Below are positions 33,478 to 42,139 of a stretch of 64,000 bases of DNA, piece after piece. The number at the start of each line of letters is the position of its first letter. Positions within the stretch are counted from its first letter, which is position 1. The notes under the pieces are model-generated. The model did not search any database. It was not told the DNA's origin and was given only the letters and a program-made list of their open reading frames with translations. This stretch comes from PALSA-1353 sp050014015 (lineage in GTDB: Bacteria > Planctomycetota > Phycisphaerae > Tepidisphaerales > Tepidisphaeraceae), in NCBI GenBank assembly GCA_050014015.1, contig JBEKEC010000013.1:21000-84999 (forward strand), in the 5' to 3' direction. Position numbers and translations under genes: made by a program.

Positions 33478-33503
33478 AGCAAAAGCGCATGGCGCTGGCT
33501 GCG

Positions 33504-33712
33504 ACCGCAACCCAAAGAAGTTCACCGCGAAGACGCGAAGGACGCGAAGTTGCGCGAAGAAGAAAACAAGATTTGATTTCAACTTCGCGGCACTTCGCGT
33601 CCTTCGTTGATATCCCGTAATTTCTTTTCTCCACGCCAAGAATTTCCGAGATCACGCGGCCTCGCTCCGCTTCGCGCAACTTCGCGTCCTTCGCGTCTTC
33701 GCGGTAATATTT
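33504..33712. repeat. Nested inverted-repeat element, copy 1
   Basis: The outer arms (ACCGCGAAGACGCGAAGGAC... and its reverse ending GTCTTCGCGGT) enclose a second inverted pair (CTTCGCGTCCTTCGTTGATA). The sequence between 33600 and 33712 is almost identical to 51645-51757. A GGTTGCGGCCATGCCGCG block follows. It looks like a MITE-like or palindromic dispersed repeat without coding capacity. Confidence 0.8.
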
Positions 33713-33769
33713 TTTGGTTGCGGCCATGCCGCGCCGGGTGTCCTTCGCGGTAAATAATCTGGATTGGCA

Positions 33770-35812
33770 TCAGCCCGGTTTTCGGGCGACGAACTGGACG
33801 GAGATGCATTTGCGGAAGGGGAATTTTTCGCTGGGCTGCGAGCCACGCCATTGGTTGTGGCCTTGCGGGCCGAGGAAGAACGTGTCCAGGTCCTGCATGG
33901 CGGCGGCGAAGAGGTCGTGAATTGAACGCAGACATCGGTCCCAATCGGCATCCGCGCCGGCAAGGCGGTTCTGGAATTGCTGGATTCGGGCCATCTGCTC
34001 GAGGTGGAATTCGGCGCCGTCGCCCTGCAAGACGGCGTCGGCGCAATGGAGCGACAGGCCGCCCGGTTTCAGCGCCGCGTCGATGCCGGCGAACGCTTTT
34101 TCCAAATCCGCCGCCGGGAGGTGTCCCAGGACGGAGATCGAATAAACGGCGTCGAGCTGGCCGCGCATCGGCGTGGAGGCGAAGCCTTCCACGGTGGAGG
34201 CAAAGCCTTCCACGTCGGCAACGGATTGGTCGAAACGGGAGCGGATGATCCTCAGGTTGGGATATGCCTTGACGTATCGCCCGTAATCCGTTGGACCGTG
34301 GCCGGAGCCATCGTACGGATCGCAGACGACGACGTTCCACCCAAGCGACTGCAAGAGGGAAGCGACCAGCGGTTCGCCGGCGCCGATTTCGAGGATCGTC
34401 CCGCCGGGCTTGAGCTGGCCGATCAGGGCCTTGGCGGTCCAGGGGCGCTGAACGTCCTTGAGATCGTTCATGGTGCAGAGGAACTTCAAATTGTCCGCGC
34501 TATCGCAATAGTCGCGGACGGTCGCATAGGAAAGGGGCGGAAACTTGATTTGGGCGTACCGATTGAACAGGTTGGAAGCGACCCCGATCGTTGGTTCGGA
34601 GAGATCGACGGTCGTGAAGGCGAAGCCTTCCACGGGACGCTGATCCAAGACGCGGCGATAGAGCGCCAGGACTTTGGCGGCGGTCGCGGGCCAACTGAGA
34701 TTCGTCTCGAAAAACCGGCGCGCGCCGTTGGAGAGCGTACGGCGAAGCTCTTCGTCCTGAACGATCGCCTTGACGGCGTCGGCGATGGCGGGGCCGTTGG
34801 CCTCGTCCAGGACGTAGGCGTCCTCGCCGTGGCGCGTGACCAGGCCGATATTGGTGCGCGGGAGGACGACGGGTCGGGCGAGGGCAAAGAAGTCCGGCAC
34901 CTTGGAGGGAAAGCGATATTGATTGAAGACGTCGCATAAACCGGGCTGTACGAAAAGGTCGGCCTGGGAAAGAAGCTGGGCAAGGCGTGCGCGGTCGGGG
35001 ACGAATCCGATGGTGCGGGTATGCTCGGCGACCCAGCGGCGATAAAGCGGGTCCACGTCGATGTGGTCCCGCCCCATCCGAAGCAGGGTTGTGGGCCAGC
35101 CCTCGCGGTTCAGGAGCGCGACGGCGAGGTGGAGGCTGCGGACCTCGCGGAAATTGGCCTGGTGGACGTTGCCGTGATACGCCAGCACGGTGTGATCCGG
35201 TTTGATCCCCAGTTCCTTTCGCAGCGCCGGGTCGATCGGGCGGGGATGAAAGTTCCGCTCGTCGGTGGAGGGCCAGGTCAGCTCGACCGGCTTGTTGCGC
35301 GGAATAATGTCGCGAAGCGCGTCGATGATCACGGTCAGCCCATCCGCGGATGCGAGAAATTTTCTCCAGTGCAGCGGATGGGACAGATGGCTGGGAAAGC
35401 CGGTAATTCTTTGTCCGCTTGCGTATTCGTCGAGCGAATCGCGCAGTTGGGAGCGTGCGATCAGGTCTTCGTTGTCCTCCATGTGGATGATGGTGGCGAA
35501 GCGTCGCGTGGAAGGCTTGGCCTCCAGTCCGTTCCGTAGGCGCTCGCAGAACCGGCGATTGACCTCGCGCGGCGTCCAGAAATGCGCCACGTCGATTCCC
35601 TGGCCGTTGTCGAACCCAATCTCCCCGGCCAGCACCTGCTCGAACGTGGCGATTCGATAGGGGACTGAGCCGAGCAGTTCCGCCTGGGTGGGATTTGAGG
35701 GCACGGCGACGAGGCAACTGCAACCCAGGGCGGTCAATTCGCGGGCGATGCCGTCAACGTGATTGGCGCTGTTGCAGGCGAAATTCTGATAAAGGGCGAA
35801 CAGGACGTTCAC
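33770..35812 (-). CDS. Glycosyltransferase-methyltransferase fusion
   Basis: The 680-residue product starts at a GTG with GGAGGA upstream and overlaps the preceding stop (GTGA). The N-terminal about 400 residues form a GT-B glycosyltransferase (VLFALYQNFACNSANHVDGI, later VLAYHGNVHQANF, GFVPDRARLAQLLSQADLFV and VTRHGEDAYVLD, as in GT4-type enzymes). The C-terminal part is a class I SAM methyltransferase (GGTILEIGAGEPLVASLL near 472). Four copies of a 20-bp palindrome lie in this gene: residues about 95-101 (LEAKPST), about 393-399 (VEGFAFT) and twice in tandem at about 534-546 (VEGFAST VEGFAST). The function is surface glycan synthesis. Confidence 0.82.
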   Translation of the reverse strand: MNVLFALYQNFACNSANHVDGIARELTALGCSCLVAVPSNPTQAELLGSVPYRIATFEQVLAGEIGFDNGQGIDVAHFWTPREVNRRFCERLRNGLEAKPSTRRFATIIHMEDNEDLIARSQLRDSLDEYASGQRITGFPSHLSHPLHWRKFLASADGLTVIIDALRDIIPRNKPVELTWPSTDERNFHPRPIDPALRKELGIKPDHTVLAYHGNVHQANFREVRSLHLAVALLNREGWPTTLLRMGRDHIDVDPLYRRWVAEHTRTIGFVPDRARLAQLLSQADLFVQPGLCDVFNQYRFPSKVPDFFALARPVVLPRTNIGLVTRHGEDAYVLDEANGPAIADAVKAIVQDEELRRTLSNGARRFFETNLSWPATAAKVLALYRRVLDQRPVEGFAFTTVDLSEPTIGVASNLFNRYAQIKFPPLSYATVRDYCDSADNLKFLCTMNDLKDVQRPWTAKALIGQLKPGGTILEIGAGEPLVASLLQSLGWNVVVCDPYDGSGHGPTDYGRYVKAYPNLRIIRSRFDQSVADVEGFASTVEGFASTPMRGQLDAVYSISVLGHLPAADLEKAFAGIDAALKPGGLSLHCADAVLQGDGAEFHLEQMARIQQFQNRLAGADADWDRCLRSIHDLFAAAMQDLDTFFLGPQGHNQWRGSQPSEKFPFRKCISVQFVARKPG
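34173..34213. repeat. Intragenic palindromic repeat, copies A and B in tandem
   Basis: GTGGAGGC-GAA-GCCTTCCAC (34173-34192) and GTGGAGGC-AAA-GCCTTCCAC (34194-34213) lie one base apart inside the glycosyltransferase-methyltransferase gene, encoding VEGFAST twice on the minus strand. Confidence 0.85.
34614..34633. repeat. Intragenic palindromic repeat, copy C
   Basis: GTGAAGGC-GAA-GCCTTCCAC differs from copy A by one base. It encodes VEGFAFT in the same gene. Confidence 0.85.
35508..35527. repeat. Intragenic palindromic repeat, copy E
   Basis: In the inverse orientation it reads CTGGAGGC-CAA-GCCTTCCAC, two bases different from copy A. On the coding strand it encodes LEAKPST, another frame of the same element. 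Confidence 0.75.
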
Positions 35813-38800
35813 GGGCGGATTCCTCCAAGGCCGACGCGATAATCGGTGGAGTCGCGGTCGAAATTCCGGCTGTAGTAGGCGTCGCCCTGGTCGATCACGG
35901 ATTCCCAGCGGTCCAGGAGCAGGACGCGGTCGGTGAAGTCGTACTTGAGTCCGCGGCTGCGGGACTCGTAATGGACCAGGCGAGCGGAGGCGACGCAGAG
36001 ATTGCGCCACCCGCGGCTTCGCAGGCGCAGGCAGAAATCCAGATCGTCGTAATGGCGATGAAAACGCTCGCACAGGCCACCGACGAGCATGAATTTTCGT
36101 CGGCTGATCATGGCGGCGGCGGCGGTGACGGCGGTGACTTCGCGTGTGCAGGCGAGGGACCCCATATAACCGTCGCCGTCGGCGGGGAACCCGCGCATGA
36201 CGTGGTCGGCGGTTCCGCGCGGGCCGAGGATGATGCCGGCATGCTGCACGGTGCCGTCGGCATAAGTCAGAAGAGCGCCGGCCATTCCGACATCTTCCTC
36301 CTGTGCATAGAGCAGGAGGTGCTGGAGCCAATCCGCCTGGATGATTTCGGTGTCGTTATTCAGAAGCATCAGAAAGTCGCCGGTGGCCTGCGCGGCGAGG
36401 GTGTTCATGAACTGTGCGAAATGGAACCCGCCGGGCAGGGGAACCCTCTTGATGGGAAACATATCGAGGATCTTCAGCGCCCGCGGATCGCTGGTATCGT
36501 TGTCGCCGACCAGCACCTCGAAGTTGGGATAACTGGTGAGGCGATAGAGGGTCTTGAGACATCGGCCAATGAGTTCCGGATGGTCGCGTGTGGGAACGAG
36601 GATGGAAATTTTGGGGTAATTGGATCGGGGCTTGGGAACGATCTGGACGCGGTGGGGTCGGCCGTGGTGGAAGGCTTCGCCTCCACTGCGGCAAGCGGCG
36701 GCGGCAACGCCCAGACGATCCAGATGCGCCTGTACAGCCGCCTCCTGGAGGCGTTCGATGCCGTTCTTGGCGGAAGAGTCGGCGGCGATGCTGCCGGGAA
36801 TCGCCCGCCAGTGGTACAGAATCCGGGGTACGTGCTCGATGCGGCAGTTGCGTTCGGAAAGGCGCAGGGCAAGCTCGAAATCCTGGACGCCGTCAAACCG
36901 GCTGTCGCATCCACCGATCTGCTGAAGGAGGCTGCGCCGCACGACCATGAGATGCCCCAGATACATCACCCCCCGCAAATACGCCGGAGACCAGTCGGGC
37001 TTGAAAAATGGTTCCCAGCGATTCTGCTCGGCGTCGATCTTGTCCTGATCGGTATAGAGAACCTCGCAATCGGGCTTGCGATTGATGGTCGCCACGATCT
37101 GATAGAGGGCATCGGGTGAAAGCTCATCGTCGTGGTCGAGCAAGGCGATCCACTCGCCGGCGGCCATGGCGATTCCGTCATTGGTGGAGGCGGAAATGTT
37201 TCCGTTGCGCTCGCGAACGCGGAGCTTGATGCGTTTGTCCTTGGCCAGGTCCTGAAGGAATTGCGTGAGCCTGCGATTGTCCGAAGCGTCGTCGACGATG
37301 CACAGTTCCCATTTGCCGTAGATTTGCCGCCGGACCGATTCCACGGCCTTGGACAACAAATCCACGTCCGTCCTGTAGACGGGCAGGACGACGGAAATCA
37401 GCGGTTGAAGGGCAAAGTTGTCGCACGCTTTGGCATATTGGGCGGACTGACGATTGAGGCGGCGCTCCTCCATTTCCACGTATTGCCGGTAACTGACGTG
37501 GGCGCTGCGGCGCAAGTCGGGGAAATAGGTGGTTCGCCAAATCAACCGGCTTATCGGGATCCATCGTTCATTGACAAGAACTTCGAGGAATACAAGGTTG
37601 AAACCGCATTGGACGGTGCACTGCACGGCAAACCCGACCTTGGCGTTGGGAACCTGGCCGCCATGGGCGCTCTTGACGTCGTGGCGTTCGCTGCCGTAGA
37701 GGCCGGCGCAAATTTGGCCGTTGACGATGGCGCGGACGGCGGAGATGGGAGCGGAGGACGTGGAATAACACCAGCCCTGGATGAGGGTGCTCTCGTTGGG
37801 CATGGTCCATTCGCCGGGAGTGTCGATCCAGTATTTGACGCCCCGTTTGACGATGTTTGTCCAGTGGCAGGAGCAGCGGATCCTGCCCTGAATCACGTCC
37901 TCGCTGAGAGTTTCAATGCCCGAGCGCATGGAAGCGATTTTGACAACTCCGGTTTCGATCCGATTTTTCAAGCTCCAGAGAGTCCGCTGCGCGACGTCGG
38001 CGGCGCGGTGAAGCCGCCATGCGCGGCTGACGTGGGGAACCTGCGCGGCCGGACGAAACGCCGCGGCGCCGGTTGCGGCCCCGGCCGACTGGCTTCTCGA
38101 TGCGCGCCTTGCCGAAGCGCCCGAACAGACTTGGCGGACCAATTGCTGGATCTGAGGATCGTATCGCTCGACCCAGTATCGGTAATGCGATCCCGCGGCG
38201 ATGGTGCGCTGAAGATGCTCTTCCAGGAGCAAAAACAGAAGACGCGTGCGTGGATCCTGGCGGGAGGCTCCCTCGGTGGGCCAGAATGGAATCTGCCATT
38301 CGGTGTAGAATTCGATGCGCAACACGTCCATCCCCAGCATGCCGGTTTTGCACGCCAGGTCGAAATCAACGAGAAACGGCTGTCCTTCGCTGAGGAGGAT
38401 GTTGCGGGGCAAAAAGTCGCGTGAAGTCCAAACCGGCGCGTGCCACATCGGGGGCTGGCAGGCGAAAATCTGCTCACGGAAGCTGGCCTTTTGCGGCTTG
38501 CTCATGCGGGAGCCTTCGATCGCGTTCAGGATGCGCTTCTCATCGACCTTGGGATCGGGCGGACCAAGGGAATTGGAATAGATCTCCTGAAGGATTCTGG
38601 CGACGAGTTTTTCGGCATCGGCGCGTTTCAGGACGCGCCGGCGAATGGCGTCATCAAGGCGCATGCCGGCGAGCACGAATTGTTCCACGATAAACCAGTT
38701 CCGATCGTCCTGGGTGGAACTGAGGACTTGGGGCACCTGCACGGAGGTGAGGGCGCGGTAAGCCTTTTGCGTGGCGAGGATGGCGTGGGTGTCGTAGGGT

Positions 38801-38976
38801 CCGGCGAGGGGCAATCGCTTGACGCAGCAGAGCGGTTTGTTGGCGCGTTTGACGATGAACCGCATGCCGCGCGACTCGGCATTGCGGTCGCCGGCATGGA
38901 CCGACATCGCCAGGTCCCGCCCATCGGGCAGTTGCCATGCGCCGCGCAACACTTCGATAATGCCCAGACGGTTCAC
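35809..38976 (-). CDS. Kinase-like / dual GT2 glycosyltransferase fusion
   Basis: The 1055-residue protein combines three parts. Residues 1 to about 300 look like an LPS-kinase/aminoglycoside-phosphotransferase fold (CCVKRLPLAG, later TSRDFLPRNILL near 194 and FLVDFDLA). Two GT2 domains follow, the first from about 525 (ISVVLPVYRTDVDLL, LLDHDDELSPDALY) and the second from about 790 (ISILVPTRDHPELIG, LMLLNNDTEII), as in O-antigen and capsule glycosyltransferases. The start GTG overlaps the upstream stop (GTGA) and the end overlaps the next start. The kinase may phosphorylate the glycan or lipid core. A palindromic repeat copy (36667-36686, near residue 766) lies in the linker between the GT2 domains. 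Confidence 0.82.
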   Translation of the reverse strand: MNRLGIIEVLRGAWQLPDGRDLAMSVHAGDRNAESRGMRFIVKRANKPLCCVKRLPLAGPYDTHAILATQKAYRALTSVQVPQVLSSTQDDRNWFIVEQFVLAGMRLDDAIRRRVLKRADAEKLVARILQEIYSNSLGPPDPKVDEKRILNAIEGSRMSKPQKASFREQIFACQPPMWHAPVWTSRDFLPRNILLSEGQPFLVDFDLACKTGMLGMDVLRIEFYTEWQIPFWPTEGASRQDPRTRLLFLLLEEHLQRTIAAGSHYRYWVERYDPQIQQLVRQVCSGASARRASRSQSAGAATGAAAFRPAAQVPHVSRAWRLHRAADVAQRTLWSLKNRIETGVVKIASMRSGIETLSEDVIQGRIRCSCHWTNIVKRGVKYWIDTPGEWTMPNESTLIQGWCYSTSSAPISAVRAIVNGQICAGLYGSERHDVKSAHGGQVPNAKVGFAVQCTVQCGFNLVFLEVLVNERWIPISRLIWRTTYFPDLRRSAHVSYRQYVEMEERRLNRQSAQYAKACDNFALQPLISVVLPVYRTDVDLLSKAVESVRRQIYGKWELCIVDDASDNRRLTQFLQDLAKDKRIKLRVRERNGNISASTNDGIAMAAGEWIALLDHDDELSPDALYQIVATINRKPDCEVLYTDQDKIDAEQNRWEPFFKPDWSPAYLRGVMYLGHLMVVRRSLLQQIGGCDSRFDGVQDFELALRLSERNCRIEHVPRILYHWRAIPGSIAADSSAKNGIERLQEAAVQAHLDRLGVAAAACRSGGEAFHHGRPHRVQIVPKPRSNYPKISILVPTRDHPELIGRCLKTLYRLTSYPNFEVLVGDNDTSDPRALKILDMFPIKRVPLPGGFHFAQFMNTLAAQATGDFLMLLNNDTEIIQADWLQHLLLYAQEEDVGMAGALLTYADGTVQHAGIILGPRGTADHVMRGFPADGDGYMGSLACTREVTAVTAAAAMISRRKFMLVGGLCERFHRHYDDLDFCLRLRSRGWRNLCVASARLVHYESRSRGLKYDFTDRVLLLDRWESVIDQGDAYYSRNFDRDSTDYRVGLGGIRP
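36667..36686. repeat. Intragenic palindromic repeat, copy D
   Basis: The reverse complement is identical to copy A over all 20 bases. It lies in the linker of the dual glycosyltransferase gene and is read as GGEAFHH. Confidence 0.85.
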
Positions 38977-40028
38977 GGTTTCACCAACATCATGGCATAG
39001 GACGGGCAGAACGAATGGCCGATTCCGTTGTCGGCAAGCTGCCTGTATGCCGAGCGGATGGCATCCTGATCCTCAATCGGCTCTCCCTGGTCACCGTGAT
39101 GTTCGGTCCAATCCATCTCCCATTGCAGAAGAAACTGGTTGACGTCTTCCAGGGGCACGAGGTGTCGGGGCAGCTTGTAATCGGGAAAGCATCCGTAGAC
39201 GGACTGGACGCGCAGGCCGGCCTCCTCCACCAAGCGCGTGAGCTGCGTCAGACCCCAGGTCTTGGTCGGGGTGCGATCGCCGCCGGCGGCGCGGATCACC
39301 GTTTCCGCCTCCTCCTCGCTACGAAAGCTGAAAAAGGGCAAACTGGTGTGATCGTCGCGGGCGCCCATCAGGTATTTCAATCCGACGCTGTTCTCAATGC
39401 CGACGTAAATCAGACCCCCGCTCTTGAGCGCGCGGGCGGCACAGCGCAGGGCGGCAACCTGGCACTGGCGAATCGTCCGTCCAACCCCCCTGCCCGTTCC
39501 CACCCATTCGAGCGCGCCGTTGAACAACGCGATGTCAAAGGTCCCCGGGCGAAACGGAAACGTCAGCACGTTCCCCTTGGCCAGGGCAATGTCGGCGCCT
39601 TCCTGCCCGGAGATGTAGCGTAACACCCGCAGCCGCTCGAGCGTCAGGTCCAGCGCAACCACCCGGCAACCGCCCAGAGACATGGGAATGCTCAGTTGGC
39701 CCCATCCCGATCCGACGTCCAGGCAACAACTGCCCACGTGAAAATCCAGCAGTTCCATCGGCATGGCGCGGCTGGGATCGGTGACGATCCGATACAACCA
39801 AGAGTTCTGCTGCTCGTAAAGGTCCTTCAAAACCTGCCGCCACGGCTGCGACGCCAGACGCGACAACAAGGTCTTGGTCTGCTCGGCGGGAATGTCGGAG
39901 TAGGTGCCGGCGCTTTGGCTATCGACAACGATCCCTTCCTTGGTCGTGGTCACCGAATCAAGATGCGAGGGATCGACGAACCAGAGTTCGGAGGAATCGG
40001 CGGATGTTTCCATTCGATCGACTAACAT
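38973..40028 (-). CDS. SAM-dependent methyltransferase of the polysaccharide locus
   Basis: The 351-residue product has a class I methyltransferase core (CCLDVGSGWGQLSIPMSLGG near 104, VVALDLTLERL, KGNVLTFPFRPGTFDIALFN). The C-terminal part (LTRLVEEAGLRVQSVYGCFP) is typical of the Methyltransf_11/25 group acting on sugars or lipids. It is the first gene of the minus-strand set and overlaps the next start by four bases. It probably methylates a sugar or caps the chain, consistent with the Wzt recognition domain. The substrate is unknown. Confidence 0.8.
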   Translation of the reverse strand: MLVDRMETSADSSELWFVDPSHLDSVTTTKEGIVVDSQSAGTYSDIPAEQTKTLLSRLASQPWRQVLKDLYEQQNSWLYRIVTDPSRAMPMELLDFHVGSCCLDVGSGWGQLSIPMSLGGCRVVALDLTLERLRVLRYISGQEGADIALAKGNVLTFPFRPGTFDIALFNGALEWVGTGRGVGRTIRQCQVAALRCAARALKSGGLIYVGIENSVGLKYLMGARDDHTSLPFFSFRSEEEAETVIRAAGGDRTPTKTWGLTQLTRLVEEAGLRVQSVYGCFPDYKLPRHLVPLEDVNQFLLQWEMDWTEHHGDQGEPIEDQDAIRSAYRQLADNGIGHSFCPSYAMMLVKP

Positions 40029-40223
40029 TGCCTTGCCCCCGCCGCGTCACAATACCTGCACCGAGGTTGCCGTTGATCGTGCCGTGACGTCGATTTACCT
40101 GGAATCAATGGCCAGATGCATGTTAGTGCTCAGGCCGCCGACCGGCAAGGAGACCGATGGATGATGCCGATTGGCAATTAGCCACATGTACTCTTTTGCC
40201 GAAGGCTTTTAAGATGTATATCC

Positions 40224-41111
40224 GTGATCTCCGTGGCCCAAAGATTGCCGCTGGAATCGGGCGGATCGTCGACCCCGCTGGGTCTGATCGCGGGGGAGGG
40301 GATATTTCCGCTGCTGGTGGCGCGCGGGGCACGGGCGGCGGGCAGGAAAGTCGTGGCGGCGGCGTTCGGAGGCAGCGCCTGGCCCGAACTGCGAGGGGAA
40401 GTCGATGTCTTCAAATGGGTTGGCGTCATGCGCGTGGGACAATGGATTCGAGTCCTCCGGGCCCAAGGATGTGATGAGGCGATCCTGGTCGGACGTGTCG
40501 CCAAGGAAAAAATCTACAGCCGCTGGCGGTTTTTCCAGTATATTCCAGACCTCAGGACCGCCGGAATCTGGTTCCGAATCCTCCACCGGGACAAACGCGA
40601 CCAGTCGGTCCTGGGAGCGGTGGACCGGGAATTGGCTTCGGAAGGAATTCGATTGATCGACCAAACCACCTATTGCACCGAACACCTGGCGACCCCCGGC
40701 GTCATGACCCGCAGCGCGCTCACCGACAAGCAATGGGATGACATCCGCTTCGGATGGGACATCTGCCAGACCATCAGCCGGCTCGACATCGGACAATCCA
40801 TCGCCGTCGTCGATAAGAACGTCATCGCGGTCGAGGCGGTCGAGGGAACGAACGCCATGATCGACCGGGCTGGAAAACTCTGCAAAGTCGGCGGATGGAC
40901 GCTGATCAAGGTCTCCAACGTGCATCAGGACATGCGTCTGGACGTGCCCACCGTCGGCACGACGACGATCGAGAAACTCCACGCCAACCGCGCCGCGGCC
41001 CTGGTCCTGGAGCCGGGCAAAACCATCATGCTGGAAAAAGCCAAGGTGCTGGAACTGGCTGAACGATACAAAATCGCCGTCGTCGGCTATTCGCCGCAGA
41101 CCAAGCCTTAG
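40224..41111 (+). CDS. lpxI: UDP-2,3-diacylglucosamine pyrophosphatase LpxI
   Basis: The 295-residue product matches the LpxI (DUF1009) family: GLIAGEGIFPLLVARGARAA at the start, DEAILVGRVAKEKIY, and the C-terminal signature IAVVDKNVIAVEAVEGTNAM, with VPTVGTTTIEKLHANRAAAL after it. LpxI hydrolyses UDP-2,3-diacylglucosamine to lipid X in lipid A synthesis, as an alternative to LpxH. The start used is a GTG. Its presence indicates an LPS-type outer membrane. It is divergent from the polysaccharide genes by about 195 bases. Confidence 0.9.
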   Translation: MISVAQRLPLESGGSSTPLGLIAGEGIFPLLVARGARAAGRKVVAAAFGGSAWPELRGEVDVFKWVGVMRVGQWIRVLRAQGCDEAILVGRVAKEKIYSRWRFFQYIPDLRTAGIWFRILHRDKRDQSVLGAVDRELASEGIRLIDQTTYCTEHLATPGVMTRSALTDKQWDDIRFGWDICQTISRLDIGQSIAVVDKNVIAVEAVEGTNAMIDRAGKLCKVGGWTLIKVSNVHQDMRLDVPTVGTTTIEKLHANRAAALVLEPGKTIMLEKAKVLELAERYKIAVVGYSPQTKP

Positions 41112-41205
41112 AAAATGAACTGGCTCAAGTCCTCGGTCTTCACCATGCGGCGAAGCGCTGGTGAACATAGTCGGCATTGGTTGCTGAGCCCTCTCCATCT
41201 TAATC
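41112..41205 (-). pseudogene. Decayed 3' end of an hslU copy
   Basis: The minus strand reads ADYVHQRFAAW and, after a one-base frame slip, KTEDLSQFIF with a stop. The intact hslU at 42140-43468 ends ADYVRQRLAGVWKDEDLSQF and IL. Bases 41113-41165 and 42145-42197 are alignable over their whole length. Only the last roughly 30 codons are present. The remnant lies directly after lpxI and about 1 kb from the intact gene in the same orientation. Confidence 0.8.
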
Positions 41206-41265
41206 CTTTCGCGTGGGTGTCCGATATGACCAACGGCAATCATGCCGGAGGAACCGAGCGTCCAA

Positions 41266-42108
41266 ATGGGGATTAAGCATTGGTGTTTCCTGGCGGCGGC
41301 CATTTTTGTCATCGCCGCTTATGCGGACCAAGCCGCGGGTACGGATTTTCACGGCACGTCGGCTGGTTTCACCGTCACGATCCCGAATGATTGGGTGCAA
41401 ATTCCGGACAACGTGGTCCAGCAAGACGCCGCCTTGTTCGCCGCTCGAAACAATTCGAATCCGGCCCACTGGCTGTCGGCGTATCAGCAGAAGAGCGACG
41501 ATTGGTTCCGTTACCCTTACCTCATCATCGGCACGATGTCCTATCCTGGAAACGCGCAGCCCAGTGAGGATCAGATTGCCCAACAAATAAAGAATCTCAT
41601 GGGCGTCGACCTATACCAGCAAATCAAGGAGCATAATTCCGCGCTGGTCTCAAAGGTCATTCTGGGCGCATCCATTGAATCGGCCCAGTGGGACGGCGCT
41701 CGACACGCAGTTGACAGCGTCAGCCACGCAAGCGTGGCCACCTGGGGATTGGTCAAAGGTTACTCCGCCACCTGTTTTGGAAAGAAGGGGATGGTTCAGG
41801 TCGCCTGCTGCGACACCGACGATCAATTCGACGCGCGGCTGCCGATCTTCCGCAAAGTCGGCGATTCATTGCGGTTCGATCCGGGCTTTGCGTATGATCC
41901 CAGCTTGGCTCCGGCGCCCCAGGGCCAGGCCGGGCCGCGCACCCCGGAACAAATGGAAGCATTCGGCCAATCAACCGTCGAGATTTTTCTCGTGGTCGCC
42001 GGTTTCGGAGCCTGGCTTGGCTGGAAACGGGCGACGGGCCAACTCGGCCAGCGCCCTTCGACGGCTTCACAGCCGCCTTCGCTGCCTGGGCCGCCGCCTC
42101 TGCCCTGA
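41266..42108 (+). CDS. Secreted/membrane-anchored hypothetical protein
   Basis: From the ATG at 41266 the product is 280 residues. A signal peptide comes first (GIKHWCFLAAAIFVIAAYAD). The mature part has a PsbP/DUF1795-like beginning (GTSAGFTVTIPNDWVQIPDN). A transmembrane helix near the C-terminus (VEIFLVVAGFGAWLGWK) is followed by a Pro-rich tail. It sits exactly between the decayed hslU end and the intact hslU, in the opposite orientation. The function is unknown. Confidence 0.65.
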   Translation: MGIKHWCFLAAAIFVIAAYADQAAGTDFHGTSAGFTVTIPNDWVQIPDNVVQQDAALFAARNNSNPAHWLSAYQQKSDDWFRYPYLIIGTMSYPGNAQPSEDQIAQQIKNLMGVDLYQQIKEHNSALVSKVILGASIESAQWDGARHAVDSVSHASVATWGLVKGYSATCFGKKGMVQVACCDTDDQFDARLPIFRKVGDSLRFDPGFAYDPSLAPAPQGQAGPRTPEQMEAFGQSTVEIFLVVAGFGAWLGWKRATGQLGQRPSTASQPPSLPGPPPLP

Positions 42109-42139
42109 CGGCGTGCCTGCCACGCTGCAAACATTTCGG

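Noticed and set aside
32110..33639. A 509-residue minus-strand open frame
   Set aside because: It is antisense to the Wzt ATPase gene, and its translation is Arg/Gln-rich without family motifs.
35695..38424. Two long plus-strand open frames
   Set aside because: Both are antisense to the kinase-glycosyltransferase gene, whose motifs are unmistakable.
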